Below the pieces are notes generated by a model. The model saw nothing but the letters and a program-made list of their open reading frames with translations, made no database searches and was not told the origin of the DNA. The position numbers and the translations under genes are program-made. A stretch of 64,000 nucleotides of DNA. Origin: Streptomyces qaidamensis (GTDB lineage: Bacteria; Actinomycetota; Actinomycetes; Streptomycetales; Streptomycetaceae). The stretch spans positions 4,774,001-4,838,000 of the forward strand of contig NZ_CP015098.1 in assembly GCF_001611795.1 (NCBI RefSeq), written 5' to 3'. Positions 1-8,323 of the stretch are shown piece after piece. Positions within the stretch are counted from its first letter, which is position 1; each line of letters begins with the position of its first letter.

Positions 1-1176
1 ATCGAGGAGAGCGCCGAGACCAACGCCGGCACCCGCTGGGCGCGGTTCGTGCTGCGCCGCCCCATACCCGTCCTGCTCCTCGGCGTCGTCGGCCTCGGCG
101 CCCTCGCCCTGCCCGCCGCCGACCTCCAGCTGGGCATGCCCGGGGACGAGGCCAAGCCGACTTCCACCACCGAGCGCCGGGCCTACGACGCGCTCGCCGA
201 GGGGTTCGGGCCGGGCTTCAACGGGCCGCTGACCATCGTCGTGGACGCCAAGGGCGCCGCCGACCCGAAGGCGGCCGCCGGCACCATTGCCAAGGAGATC
301 GGCGGCACCGCGGGCATCGTGTCCGTCTCCCCGGCCCGCTTCAACGACGCCGGCGACACCGCCGTCTTCTCGGCCGTGCCCTCCACCGCGCCGACCGACG
401 AGAAGACCAAGAACCTGGTGACCACCATCCGGGACGAGCGCCCCGGCATCGAGTCCGGCACCGGCGCGAGCTACGAGGTCACCGGCAGCACCGCGATGAA
501 CATCGACATCGCCGAGAAGGTCCAGGCCGCGCTGATCCCGTACCTGGTCGTCGTGGTCGGCCTGGCGATCGTGCTGCTGCTGGTGGTCTTCCGGTCGCTG
601 CTCGTCCCGCTCAAGGCGGCCCTCGGGTTCCTGCTGTCGGTGCTGGCCTCGCTCGGCGCGGTCGTCGTGGTCTTCCAGCAGGGCCACGGCGCGGAGCTGC
701 TCGGCGTGGAGCAGACCGGCCCGATCATGAGCCTGATGCCGATCTTCCTGGTGGGCATCGTCTTCGGCCTCGCGATGGACTACGAGGTGTTCCTCGTCTC
801 CCGGATGCGCGAGGCGTACGTCCACGGCGAGTCGTCCTCCCAGGCGATCACCTCCGGCTTCCACCACAGCGCCCGGGTGGTCGTGGCCGCCGCCCTGATC
901 ATGATCGCGGTGTTCGCCGGGTTCATCGGCGAGAGCGACTCCATGATCAAGATGATCGGCTTCGGGCTCGCCTCGGCCGTCCTGTTCGACGCCTTCGTCG
1001 TACGGATGGCGATCGTGCCGGCCGTCCTCGCCCTGCTCGGCGACAAGGCCTGGTGGCTGCCGAAGTGGCTGAACCGGGCGCTGCCGCGCGTCGACGTGGA
1101 GGGCGAGGCCCTCAGCCGGCCGGAGCGGGAAGCGGCCCCGGACACCGCACCCGAACTGGAGCCGGCGCGCACCTGA
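1..1176 (+). CDS. MMPL-family membrane exporter, 3' part only
   Basis: The reading frame is open from base 1, so the start lies outside the window and about 391 C-terminal codons are seen. It encodes a periplasmic loop, then clustered membrane segments: a hydrophobic pair around the LIPYLVVVVGLAIV stretch, a second pair at the PIMSLMPIFLVGIVFGLAMD stretch and further segments to the end. The GLAMDYEVFLVSR and DAFVVRM motifs are typical of the C-terminal half of MMPL/RND-type lipid and drug exporters of actinobacteria. Family membership is clear; the substrate cannot be told. The protein ends in a charged cytoplasmic tail and is followed by a terminator. Confidence 0.9.
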   Translation: MEESAETNAGTRWARFVLRRPIPVLLLGVVGLGALALPAADLQLGMPGDEAKPTSTTERRAYDALAEGFGPGFNGPLTIVVDAKGAADPKAAAGTIAKEIGGTAGIVSVSPARFNDAGDTAVFSAVPSTAPTDEKTKNLVTTIRDERPGIESGTGASYEVTGSTAMNIDIAEKVQAALIPYLVVVVGLAIVLLLVVFRSLLVPLKAALGFLLSVLASLGAVVVVFQQGHGAELLGVEQTGPIMSLMPIFLVGIVFGLAMDYEVFLVSRMREAYVHGESSSQAITSGFHHSARVVVAAALIMIAVFAGFIGESDSMIKMIGFGLASAVLFDAFVVRMAIVPAVLALLGDKAWWLPKWLNRALPRVDVEGEALSRPEREAAPDTAPELEPART

Positions 1177-1189
1177 GGAATCCCGCCCA

Positions 1190-1221
1190 GGGCCGCCCGT
1201 GGCGAAGGACACGGGCGGCCC
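1190..1221 (+). terminator. Intrinsic terminator after the MMPL gene
   Basis: Perfect 12-bp inverted repeat (arms GGGCCGCCCGTG and CACGGGCGGCCC, 8-nt loop) 13 bp after the stop codon. No T-run follows, as is usual in Streptomyces. Confidence 0.7.
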
Positions 1222-1282
1222 CTCGGGTGTTGCGGCCCGCCGTCGACCACGATGGTTCCAGCCCCACCGACCGGAGAGCCCC

Positions 1283-2518
1283 ATGAGCATCCCCCCGGAG
1301 CGCCGCTACGCGGACCGCCTGGAGGCATTCGCCGAGCAGCACCCCTTCCTCGTCGACCTGGCGATGGTCCTGGGACTGATGGGCTGCGCGACCTTCGGCA
1401 CGTCCCTCTCCCTGCCCGGCGCCGAGCCGCCGGCCCAGGACAAGGCGGGCGTCGTCCTCATGGGCGTGGCCTGCCTCGCCCTGCTCAGGCACCGCGCGAA
1501 CCCGCGCACCGTCGTCATGATCACGACGGGCTGCACGGTCACGGCGGTCGTGATGGGCTATCTGCTCACGCCCCTGCTGCTGGCACCGATCATGGCGGGG
1601 CTGTACTGGCTCGCCACCCTCACCGACCGCAGGACCACCCGCGCCTACGGCATCCTCACCATGGTGGCGGTGATCGTCGCGGCCGTGTTCACCCGCTCCA
1701 TGGACCACCTCTCGCTGCTGCTGAGGACGATCGGCCCGTTCTTCTGGCTGATGCTGCCCCTCGCCGCCGGCAACATGACGCGGCTGCGGCGCGCCTACCT
1801 CCAGGCCGTGCAGGCCCGGGCCGAACACGCCGAGCGCACCCGGGAGGAGGAGGCCCGGCTGCGCGTCACCGAGGAGCGGATGCGTATCGCGCGGGAGCTC
1901 CACGACGTCGTGGCCCACCACATGGCCCTCGCCAACGCCCAGGCCGGAACGGCCGCGCACCTCGCCCTCACCCGCCCCGAGCAGACCCAGAAGATCCTCA
2001 ACGACCTGACCGGCACCACGTCCTCCGCGCTGCGGGAGCTGAAGGCCGCCCTCGGCCTGCTCCGCCAGGACGGCGAGGTCCCCGGTTCGGGGCCGCTGGA
2101 GCCGTCCCCGGGCCTGTCCCGGCTGCCCGAGCTGGTCTCGGCGTGCGAGTCGGCCGGTCTGAAGGTCACCGTCGACACGGAAGGGGAGGCGCAGCCGCTG
2201 TCGCCCGGCGTCGACCTGACCGCGTACCGGATCGTGCAGGAGGCCCTCACCAACGTCACCAAGCACGCCACGGCCGAGGCCGCGCGCGTCCTGCTCACCT
2301 ACACCGGCTCGCGCCTGCTGATCACGGTCAGCAACGACGGCCCCAGCAAACCGGAGGCCGCCCGGGGCCGCGGCTTCGGCGTGATGGGTATGCGCGAACG
2401 CGCCCTGTCCATCGGCGGCGAACTGTGCGCGGGCCCCCGCCCCCAGGGCGGCTTCGAGGTCACCACCGCGCTGCCCCTGCAGCCCTCCGTCCACCTCGCG
2501 GAAGGAACCACCGCATGA
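1283..2518 (+). CDS. Sensor histidine kinase, DesK/NarX type (HisKA_3)
   Basis: 411-aa membrane sensor kinase. The first ~170 residues hold four or five hydrophobic segments; a short coiled coil leads to the HisKA_3 dimerisation helix with phospho-acceptor His207 in ARELHDVVAHH. The HATPase_c domain follows, with the N-box YRIVQEALTNVTKHA and the G-box GRGFGVMGMRERA. The ATG at 1283 has CCGGAGAG 5 bp upstream and precedes the first membrane segment, so it is preferred to in-frame starts further up. Its stop overlaps the start of the response regulator gene (ATGA), so the two are co-translated partners. The stimulus is unknown; the absence of a large extracytoplasmic domain suggests sensing in or at the membrane. 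Confidence 0.93.
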   Translation: MSIPPERRYADRLEAFAEQHPFLVDLAMVLGLMGCATFGTSLSLPGAEPPAQDKAGVVLMGVACLALLRHRANPRTVVMITTGCTVTAVVMGYLLTPLLLAPIMAGLYWLATLTDRRTTRAYGILTMVAVIVAAVFTRSMDHLSLLLRTIGPFFWLMLPLAAGNMTRLRRAYLQAVQARAEHAERTREEEARLRVTEERMRIARELHDVVAHHMALANAQAGTAAHLALTRPEQTQKILNDLTGTTSSALRELKAALGLLRQDGEVPGSGPLEPSPGLSRLPELVSACESAGLKVTVDTEGEAQPLSPGVDLTAYRIVQEALTNVTKHATAEAARVLLTYTGSRLLITVSNDGPSKPEAARGRGFGVMGMRERALSIGGELCAGPRPQGGFEVTTALPLQPSVHLAEGTTA

Positions 2519-3192
2519 GCATCAGGGTGCTGCTCGCCGACGACCAGGCACTGCTGCGGGCCACGTTCCGCATGCTCATCGACTCCTGCCCGGACCTGGA
2601 GGTGATCGCCGAGGCCTCCGACGGCGCCGAGGCGGTCGAGCTGACCCGCGAGCTGCGCCCCGACATCGTCCTCATGGACATCCGCATGCCCGGCACCGAC
2701 GGCCTCACCGCCACCTCCGAGCTGTGCGCCGACCCGGAGCTGTCCGCCACCCGCGTCCTGATCCTGACCACGTTCGAGACCGAGGACTACGTCGCCCAGG
2801 CCCTGCGCGCCGGCGCCAGCGGATTCCTCGGCAAGGACGTCACCGCCGACACCCTCCTGACGGGCCTGCGCACGGTGGCCTCCGGCGAGGCCCTGCTCTC
2901 GCCCGTCGCCACCCGCTCCCTCATCACCCGCTTCCTCATGGCGCCGGCCCCCGGCACCGGCCTCGCGTCCCCCGAGCGCCTCGCCGACCTCACGGTCCGG
3001 GAACGGGAGGTGATGGCGCTGGCCGCGGAGGGCCGGTCCAACCCGGAGATCGCCGAGGACCTCACGCTCAGCCCGCTGACCGTGCGCACGCACATCCACC
3101 GGGCCATGACCAAGCTGCACGCCCGGGACCGCGCGCAGCTGGTCGTCATCGCGTACCAGACCGGGCTCGTACGGGCGACGCCGCCGGCGTGA
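2515..3192 (+). CDS. Response regulator, NarL/LuxR type
   Basis: 225-aa two-domain regulator. The receiver domain (about 1-120) has acidic residues at its start (LLADDQ), phospho-acceptor Asp55 in IVLMDIRMPG and the switch Lys in GFLGKDV. A LuxR/NarL helix-turn-helix occupies the last ~65 residues (LTVREREVMALAAEGRSNPE, then TVRTHIHRAMTKL). It overlaps the upstream kinase gene by 4 bp. The kinase and regulator resemble the pair on the minus strand at 4474-6353, so the region may contain two paralogous systems. No target operator is obvious; the MMPL exporter upstream is a plausible but unproven target. Confidence 0.94.
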   Translation: MSIRVLLADDQALLRATFRMLIDSCPDLEVIAEASDGAEAVELTRELRPDIVLMDIRMPGTDGLTATSELCADPELSATRVLILTTFETEDYVAQALRAGASGFLGKDVTADTLLTGLRTVASGEALLSPVATRSLITRFLMAPAPGTGLASPERLADLTVREREVMALAAEGRSNPEIAEDLTLSPLTVRTHIHRAMTKLHARDRAQLVVIAYQTGLVRATPPA

Positions 3193-3200
3193 CGCGGGGC

Positions 3201-3218
3201 CCTACGGCCTGCCGTAGG
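3201..3218. terminator. Bidirectional hairpin between convergent genes
   Basis: Perfect 8-bp inverted repeat CCTACGGC/GCCGTAGG with a 2-nt loop, lying between the convergent response regulator and serine hydrolase genes and overlapping the hydrolase stop codon. Confidence 0.55.
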
Positions 3219-4377
3219 CCGCCACCATGATGTTCTCGGCGGTCCTGTTCATGCCCTGGCCCTTGGCGTCGGTGGAGTTGACGCTGTAGACGAGAGTGCG
3301 GGAGCCGTCGCGGGTGGAGGCGATGGCGGCGTTGTACCCCCAGCGCCCGCCCGTCTTGCCCCAGACCTCGCGCCCGCCCAGCACCTTCATGGACAGACCG
3401 ACGGAGTAGGCGGCCGGTTCCCCCGTCCCGAAGCCGGTCACCTCCGGCAGCGTGAACATCTCCTCCAGCAGCGGCCCGCGCACGATCCGCCCCTTGAACA
3501 GGGCGACGGTGAAGCGTTCCAGGTCCGCGGTGGTCGAGATGATGTCCCCGGCCGCCCACGCGTCCGTCGCACCCCACACGGACACGTCCCGGAGCCCTGT
3601 CGTGCCGTCGTCGAGGCGCATGGTCTGGTAGCCGTGGTTGTGCGGCCCGGTGATGCGGGGGCCGGACCCCGGGAAGCAGGTGTTCCGCAGCCCGAGCGGT
3701 TCGAGCACCCGCCGGGCGACCTGACGCTCGTAGGAGTCGTGGGTGACGCGCTCGATGAGCAGACCGGTGACGGTGTAGCCGATGTTGAGGTAGTGCTGGT
3801 GCTCGCCCGGCGCGAACTCGGGCTTCTTCGACGTCGCCGAGCGGACCATGTCCTCGGGGTCGTGGACCTGGAAACGGTTCGCGTACGCCTCCTCGACGGT
3901 GGTGGCGGGGAAGTCGGGGGCCGGGATGCCGTGCGTGTGGTCGAGGAGCTGCCGCACCGTGACGCCCCCGTACGACGCCGGGATCAGTTCCGGCAGGTAG
4001 GAGCGGGCGCTGCGGTCGAGGTCCAGCCGTCCCTCCTGGGCCAGTTGCAGGGCGACCGCGGCGGTGAAGACCTTGGTCACGGACCCGGCGCGGAAGCGGG
4101 CGGCCGGATCGGCGGGCCGTCCGGTCTCCAGATCGTGCACGCCCGAACTGCCGCGCCAGGTGCCCTCCTTGCCGCCGACCCGCACGAGCGCGGCGGTGGC
4201 GTCGGCGCGGGGAAGGCCCGCGATGGCGGCTTCGAGGGCTGGGCCCGGGGACGGCGCGGCCGTCGGCGCGGCCGTCGACGCGGCGGGGGCGGAGGCGGCG
4301 GCCGGGAGCGCGGACGGCCCCACGGCGAGTCCCGCGACGAGCACGGCGGCGGTCAGCAGGCCGGTACGCATCTTCAT
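3202..4377 (-). CDS. Secreted serine hydrolase, class C beta-lactamase/DD-peptidase fold
   Basis: 391 aa. An N-terminal signal peptide (MAMK/RTGLLTAAVLVAG, Ala-rich cleavage region) is followed by a Pro/Ala linker and the penicillin-binding-like transpeptidase fold. The catalytic Ser and Lys are in AGSVTK, the Tyr motif is HYLNIGY, and a third motif region GKTGG lies near the C-terminus. This matches the D-alanyl-D-alanine carboxypeptidase/EstB/class C beta-lactamase superfamily, secreted and acting on peptidoglycan or ester substrates outside the cell. The ATG at 4377 has AAGGAAG upstream. It lies between two two-component systems; co-regulation is possible but not shown. True beta-lactamase activity cannot be inferred from sequence alone. 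Confidence 0.9.
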   Translation of the reverse strand: MKMRTGLLTAAVLVAGLAVGPSALPAAASAPAASTAAPTAAPSPGPALEAAIAGLPRADATAALVRVGGKEGTWRGSSGVHDLETGRPADPAARFRAGSVTKVFTAAVALQLAQEGRLDLDRSARSYLPELIPASYGGVTVRQLLDHTHGIPAPDFPATTVEEAYANRFQVHDPEDMVRSATSKKPEFAPGEHQHYLNIGYTVTGLLIERVTHDSYERQVARRVLEPLGLRNTCFPGSGPRITGPHNHGYQTMRLDDGTTGLRDVSVWGATDAWAAGDIISTTADLERFTVALFKGRIVRGPLLEEMFTLPEVTGFGTGEPAAYSVGLSMKVLGGREVWGKTGGRWGYNAAIASTRDGSRTLVYSVNSTDAKGQGMNRTAENIMVAAYGRP

Positions 4378-4473
4378 GGCGAACTTCCTTGTGAGGAGGC
4401 GGTGTTGTGCGGCCGCTTCATCCTCCGCCGCCACGCCGTCCCGCGGATCGCCCCCGCCGGTGGTCCCGCGGCG

Positions 4474-5187
4474 TCACTTCCTCACCGGCGCGGGGGAGGA
4501 CCCGGCCCCGGCCGCTCCCCCGGCCGGGGGATCACCGGCCGCGACGAGGCCGGTCTCGTAGGCGCAGATCACGGCCTGGATGCGGTCCCGGAGGCCCAGC
4601 TTCGCGAGGACGTTGCCGACGTGCGTCTTGACGGTGTGGTCGCTGACCACCAGCTCGGCGGCGATCTCGGCGTTCGACAGACCGCGCGCGAGCAGCAGCA
4701 GCGTCTCGCGCTCCCGGGCGGTCAGGACGTCGAGCCGGGGATCGGGCCGGCGGGCCCGGGCGGTGGCGGGCCGGGTGTACTGCTCGACCAGCCGCCGGGC
4801 GACGGAGGGGGCGAGCAGTGAGTCGCCCCGGGCGACGACCCGCACGGCGTGCACGAGGTCGTCGCGGCGGACGTCCTTGAGCAGGAAGCCGCTCGCACCC
4901 GCGTGCAGCGCGTCGTACACGTACTCGTCGGAATCGAAGGTCGTCAGCATCACCGTCCGGCAGTCGCTCGCCGCGCTGATCGCCCGGCAGGCCTCGATGC
5001 CGTCCATGCGGGGCATCCGGATGTCGAGCAGCGCGACGTCGGGCGCGTGCCGCCGTACCGCGTCGACGGCCCCGCCGCCGTCACCCGCCTCGGCGACGAC
5101 CTCGATGTCGGGCTGCGCGTCCAGGATCATGGCGAAGCCGCTGCGCACGAGTTCCTGGTCGTCGGCGACGACGACACGGATCGTCAC
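4474..5187 (-). CDS. Response regulator, NarL/LuxR type
   Basis: 237-aa receiver plus LuxR-type DNA-binding regulator. It begins with a GTG whose last two bases form part of the upstream kinase stop codon (GTGA, 4-bp overlap). The receiver contains VVVADDQ, the phospho-Asp motif VALLDIRMPRMDG and the switch Lys in GFLLKDV; the HTH is LTARERETLLLLARGLSNAE with TVKTHVGNVLAKLGLRDR. The last 20 residues form a Gly/Ala/Pro tail with no known role. It is the partner of the kinase at 5184-6353. Direct targets are unknown; the adjacent serine hydrolase is a candidate. Confidence 0.93.
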   Translation of the reverse strand: MTIRVVVADDQELVRSGFAMILDAQPDIEVVAEAGDGGGAVDAVRRHAPDVALLDIRMPRMDGIEACRAISAASDCRTVMLTTFDSDEYVYDALHAGASGFLLKDVRRDDLVHAVRVVARGDSLLAPSVARRLVEQYTRPATARARRPDPRLDVLTARERETLLLLARGLSNAEIAAELVVSDHTVKTHVGNVLAKLGLRDRIQAVICAYETGLVAAGDPPAGGAAGAGSSPAPVRK

Positions 5188-6353
5188 GTCTTCACCTCCG
5201 CCGCGGCGGAGAGGGGAATCCGCACCCGTACCTCGAAGCCGTGCCCGTCCGCTCCCGGCCCGGTGACCGCGTCGCCCCCGTGGGCGGCAGCCCGCTCGCG
5301 GATGCCGGCGAGCCCGTGCCCGCCCCGGCGGGACACGGTCTGCGCCCCTCGCCCGTCATCGGTCACCGTGACCTCCAACTCGTTCCCCCTACGGATCAGT
5401 TCCACTGTCGCGGTCTGCGCCTCCGCGTGCCTGACGACATTGGTCAGGGCCTCCTGGACCACCCGGTAGACGGTCACCCCGACTCCGTCGGCGACCGGCC
5501 CGGCGTCCCCCGCGGTCCGGTACACGACGTCGAGTCCGCTCCCGCGCACCCGGTCGAGAAGGCCGGGCAGCGCGGCGATCCCGGGCTGCGGCTGTCGCGG
5601 GGAGCCACCGCTGTCGTCGCCGCCGTCCCGCAGCACCCCCAGCATGTGACGCAGTTGCGCCATGGCGTCCCGCCCGGTCGCGGAGATGGCGTCGAAGGCG
5701 GCCTCGGCCCGCTCGGGCGCGGACCGTACCGCGACCGGTCCGGCCTCGGCCTGCACGATCATCAGGCTCACGGCGTGGGAGAGGATGTCGTGCATCTCCC
5801 GCGCGATCCGGGCCCGTTCGCGAGCGGCGGCCTGTTCGGCCTCGATGCGGTGAGCCCGCTGCCGGGCGTCGGTCAGCCGCCCGAAGACGTAGGCGGCGGC
5901 GAACACGAAGACGGAGAAAGTCAGTTCACGCGCCGACCGGGTGTTGAGCCAGACTCCCACCGGCACGGCGATCAGCAGCACGAGCCCGGTGACGGCCCGT
6001 TTCCGCGCGGGCGACAGCGCGGCAATCGTGTACACGACCACCAGTCCGGTGTACGGCAGGGGCTGCCCGGGCCCGTCGACGGCCAGCCGGTACAGCAGGC
6101 TGGTGGCCAGCACCGCGAACAGCACGGCGACCGGTGCCCGCCTGCGCCATACCAGGGGCACGACGGTGAGGGTGCTCAGCCCGTACGCGGCCCAGGTCGC
6201 CGCGGGCAGCCCGGGCGCGCGCGGCACCAGGAACGGCATGGTCATCGCACCCTGGACGAGCAGCGCGACGCCGAGGTCGACCAGCAGCGGATGGGCCGCC
6301 GCGAGCACCCGGCCCCGCTCCCGCCACCCGCGCAGTTCCCCGCGCATGCCCAT
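5184..6353 (-). CDS. Sensor histidine kinase, DesK/NarX type (HisKA_3)
   Basis: 389-aa sensor with about five or six membrane segments in the first 160 residues, then HisKA_3 with the phospho-acceptor His in IAREMHDILSHAVSLM and a HATPase_c domain (VVQEALTNVVRHAEA, RRGGHGLAGIRERAA). The start is chosen at the ATG at 6353, which directly precedes the residues leading to the first membrane segment; an ATG two codons later (6347) is possible. The open frame extends upstream with shadow-like composition and was not used. It overlaps the response regulator gene by 4 bp, so it is the cognate sensor. The signal is unknown. Confidence 0.92.
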   Translation of the reverse strand: MGMRGELRGWRERGRVLAAAHPLLVDLGVALLVQGAMTMPFLVPRAPGLPAATWAAYGLSTLTVVPLVWRRRAPVAVLFAVLATSLLYRLAVDGPGQPLPYTGLVVVYTIAALSPARKRAVTGLVLLIAVPVGVWLNTRSARELTFSVFVFAAAYVFGRLTDARQRAHRIEAEQAAARERARIAREMHDILSHAVSLMIVQAEAGPVAVRSAPERAEAAFDAISATGRDAMAQLRHMLGVLRDGGDDSGGSPRQPQPGIAALPGLLDRVRGSGLDVVYRTAGDAGPVADGVGVTVYRVVQEALTNVVRHAEAQTATVELIRRGNELEVTVTDDGRGAQTVSRRGGHGLAGIRERAAAHGGDAVTGPGADGHGFEVRVRIPLSAAAEVKT

Positions 6354-6435
6354 GGCGCCCCCCCGTCCCGTTGCGGCCCGACCCCGGAACCGTAGCGGGG
6401 TGGTGGCCGCACGCGCCGGGAGAACAAGCCCTGGT

Positions 6436-6819
6436 TCAGGGCGCGTTGGGCGGTGTCCAGGCCGCCACCAGGTCCACCAGCCCGGGGAACCGGGCGTTGA
6501 GGTCGTCCACGCGGACGTGGCTGCGGCGTTCCAGGCCGTACTGGCGCTGGCGGGTGACGCCGGCCTCGCGCAGGGCCTTGAAGTGATGGGTGAGGGAGGA
6601 CTTGGGGCGGTCGAGGCCGAACCAGCCGCAGGAGTGGTCGAACGCCTCCGACTCAAGCAGGAGTTTGCGCACGATCCGCAGCCGCAGCGGGTCGCTCAGC
6701 GCGCCCAGCACGGTCTCCAGCCGCAGCTCCCCGACCGCCGGCTCGGGCAGCGGTTCCGGCAGGTCCTCCGGCTCCGGCACCACCTTGATGACCGGCGCCT
6801 GTCGAACCGTCGCAGACAT
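6436..6819 (-). CDS. ArsR-type winged-helix repressor
   Basis: 127-aa regulator with a wHTH: LETVLGALSDPLRLRIVRKL is the classic ArsR-like first helix, and SSLTHHFKALREAGV is the recognition helix. It lacks the CVC metal-binding motif of ArsR/SmtB, so metal sensing is not indicated; related proteins beside MFS exporters sense small organic ligands. The ATG at 6819 has GGGAG 7 bp upstream; a TTG two codons earlier is less likely. It is transcribed divergently from the MFS gene at 6917, and two palindromes in the 97-bp spacer are probable binding sites for it. Confidence 0.85.
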   Translation of the reverse strand: MSATVRQAPVIKVVPEPEDLPEPLPEPAVGELRLETVLGALSDPLRLRIVRKLLLESEAFDHSCGWFGLDRPKSSLTHHFKALREAGVTRQRQYGLERRSHVRVDDLNARFPGLVDLVAAWTPPNAP

Positions 6820-6847
6820 AGGCAACTCCCTATAACCGAAATCCTAT

Positions 6848-6865
6848 GTACGAGTTCAATCGTAC
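6848..6865. promoter_or_regulatory. Palindromic operator 1, probably for the ArsR-type repressor
   Basis: Perfect inverted repeat GTACGA-N6-TCGTAC in the divergent spacer between the repressor and the MFS gene. It shares its half-site and 6-bp spacer with operator 2, whose centre is 28 bp away. Binding is inferred. Confidence 0.6.
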
Positions 6866-6870
6866 TGCAT

Positions 6871-6898
6871 GCTAAGTTCGAATGGACTCGTACTTAGC
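6871..6898. promoter_or_regulatory. Palindromic operator 2, probably for the ArsR-type repressor
   Basis: 28-bp inverted repeat with 11-bp arms (GCTAAGTTCGA and TCGTACTTAGC, one mismatch) around a 6-bp spacer. It ends about 18 bp before the MFS start codon, so binding would block that gene. The inner half-site resembles operator 1. Confidence 0.6.
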
Positions 6899-6916
6899 TG
6901 CCGGAGGGAGCAACCC

Positions 6917-8200
6917 ATGTCGGAGAGTCGGACCCTGTCCGCCGAGACGGTGGACGAACAGCAGGCCGCAGTGCCGGAGCCGGCCACGCCCGCACCGCCG
7001 GAGCGGGCCGCGGCGGCCCGCACGCCCACCTGGTGGGTGTGGCTGGCGGCCTGGCCGGTCACCGCCGTCTTCGTGCTGTCCAACGCGGCGACCCCGCTGT
7101 ACGTGCTGTGGCAGCGCGACATCGGGTTCTCCAAGGGCACGCTGACCGTCGTCTTCGCGTTCTACATCGTCGGACTGCTCGGCTCGCTGCTCGTGTCGGG
7201 CGTCGTCTCCGACCGGCTGGGACGCAAGCCCGTGCTGCTGCCCGCCCTCGCCCTCGCCCTGGCCGCATGCGCGATCTTCGCGACCGCCACGACGGTCGTC
7301 GCACTGATCGTCGCCCGGTTGTTCACCGGCATCGCCGTCGGCGCGGTCGTCTCCGCCGGTATGGCCGCGGTGACGGACGTGGCAGGCCCGGAGCGGAAGC
7401 GGCTGGCCGCGCTGCTGGCCTCCTGCGCGATGGTCTTCGGGGCCGGCCTCGGCCCGCTGCTCGCCGGCCTGCTGTCCGAGACGCTCCCGGCTCCCACCGT
7501 CACCGTCTTCGTCGTCGAGGCGGTCCTGCTGCTCACGGCCGTCCTCGCCGTGCTGCGCATGCCGGTACGCCGTCCCGCCGCCCGCGGCAAGGGCCCCTGG
7601 GTGCGCGTGCCCGGCGTGCCGCACGGCAACGGCATCCATCTCGCTCTGGGCATCGCGGTGTTCGCCCCCGGCATCACCGCCACGTCCTTCGTGCTGTCGC
7701 TCGGCCCCACCCTGCTGACCGAACTGCTCGGCACCACCAGCCGGATCGTCGCCGGAGCCATGGCCTTCGTCATGTTCCTCGCCGCCACCGGCGTCCAGTT
7801 CGCCGTGCAGAAGCTGCCCCGGCGCACCATCCTGACCGCCGGTGCGATCAGCACCACCCTCAGCATGGCCGCGCTGATCGCCGCCGTGCACGCCTCGTCG
7901 GTCGCGCTGCTCGTCGCCTCCGCCCTGCTCGCCGGAGCCGGCCAGGGCATGGGCCAGCTCGGCGGTCTGTCGCTGCTCAACTCCACCGTCCCGGCGCAGC
8001 GCCTCGCCGAGGCCAACGCCGCACTGAACGTGGGTGGTTACATCCCCGCCGGCCTCCTGCCGGTGTCCACCGGCTACCTCATGGACGCGGTGGGCCTGCC
8101 CACCGGCGCGACCCTCTTCGGCACCGTCCTGATGGGCCTCGCCGTCGTCGGCGGACTCGTCGTGCTCTCCGGCCACCGCCGGGTGTCCGAGCCGGCGTGA
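6917..8200 (+). CDS. MFS transporter, drug-efflux type
   Basis: 427-aa major facilitator with about 12 membrane segments. After a ~45-residue hydrophilic N-terminus, the first helix is followed by the loop 2-3 signature in VSDRLGRKPVLL, a motif of DHA1-type antiporters. The ATG at 6917 has GGAGGG 9 bp upstream. It is divergent from an ArsR-type repressor with two palindromes in the promoter region, the usual layout of a substrate-induced efflux system. The exported compound is unknown. A strong hairpin follows the gene. Confidence 0.9.
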   Translation: MSESRTLSAETVDEQQAAVPEPATPAPPERAAAARTPTWWVWLAAWPVTAVFVLSNAATPLYVLWQRDIGFSKGTLTVVFAFYIVGLLGSLLVSGVVSDRLGRKPVLLPALALALAACAIFATATTVVALIVARLFTGIAVGAVVSAGMAAVTDVAGPERKRLAALLASCAMVFGAGLGPLLAGLLSETLPAPTVTVFVVEAVLLLTAVLAVLRMPVRRPAARGKGPWVRVPGVPHGNGIHLALGIAVFAPGITATSFVLSLGPTLLTELLGTTSRIVAGAMAFVMFLAATGVQFAVQKLPRRTILTAGAISTTLSMAALIAAVHASSVALLVASALLAGAGQGMGQLGGLSLLNSTVPAQRLAEANAALNVGGYIPAGLLPVSTGYLMDAVGLPTGATLFGTVLMGLAVVGGLVVLSGHRRVSEPA

Positions 8201-8239
8201 CGGGACGGCGCCGGTGCCGGGTCCCCGGGCGTACCCGCG

Positions 8240-8277
8240 TGGCGGTGCTCCACGGCTTCGGCCGCGGAGCACCGCCA
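8240..8277. terminator. Bidirectional terminator between convergent MFS and TetR genes
   Basis: Perfect 12-bp inverted repeat (TGGCGGTGCTCC / GGAGCACCGCCA) with a 14-nt loop, in the 123-bp gap between genes that converge. Confidence 0.65.
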
Positions 8278-8323
8278 TGCACGTGTGCGCCCCGGCGCCC
8301 GGAGCCGCTTCCGAGGCCCCGGG

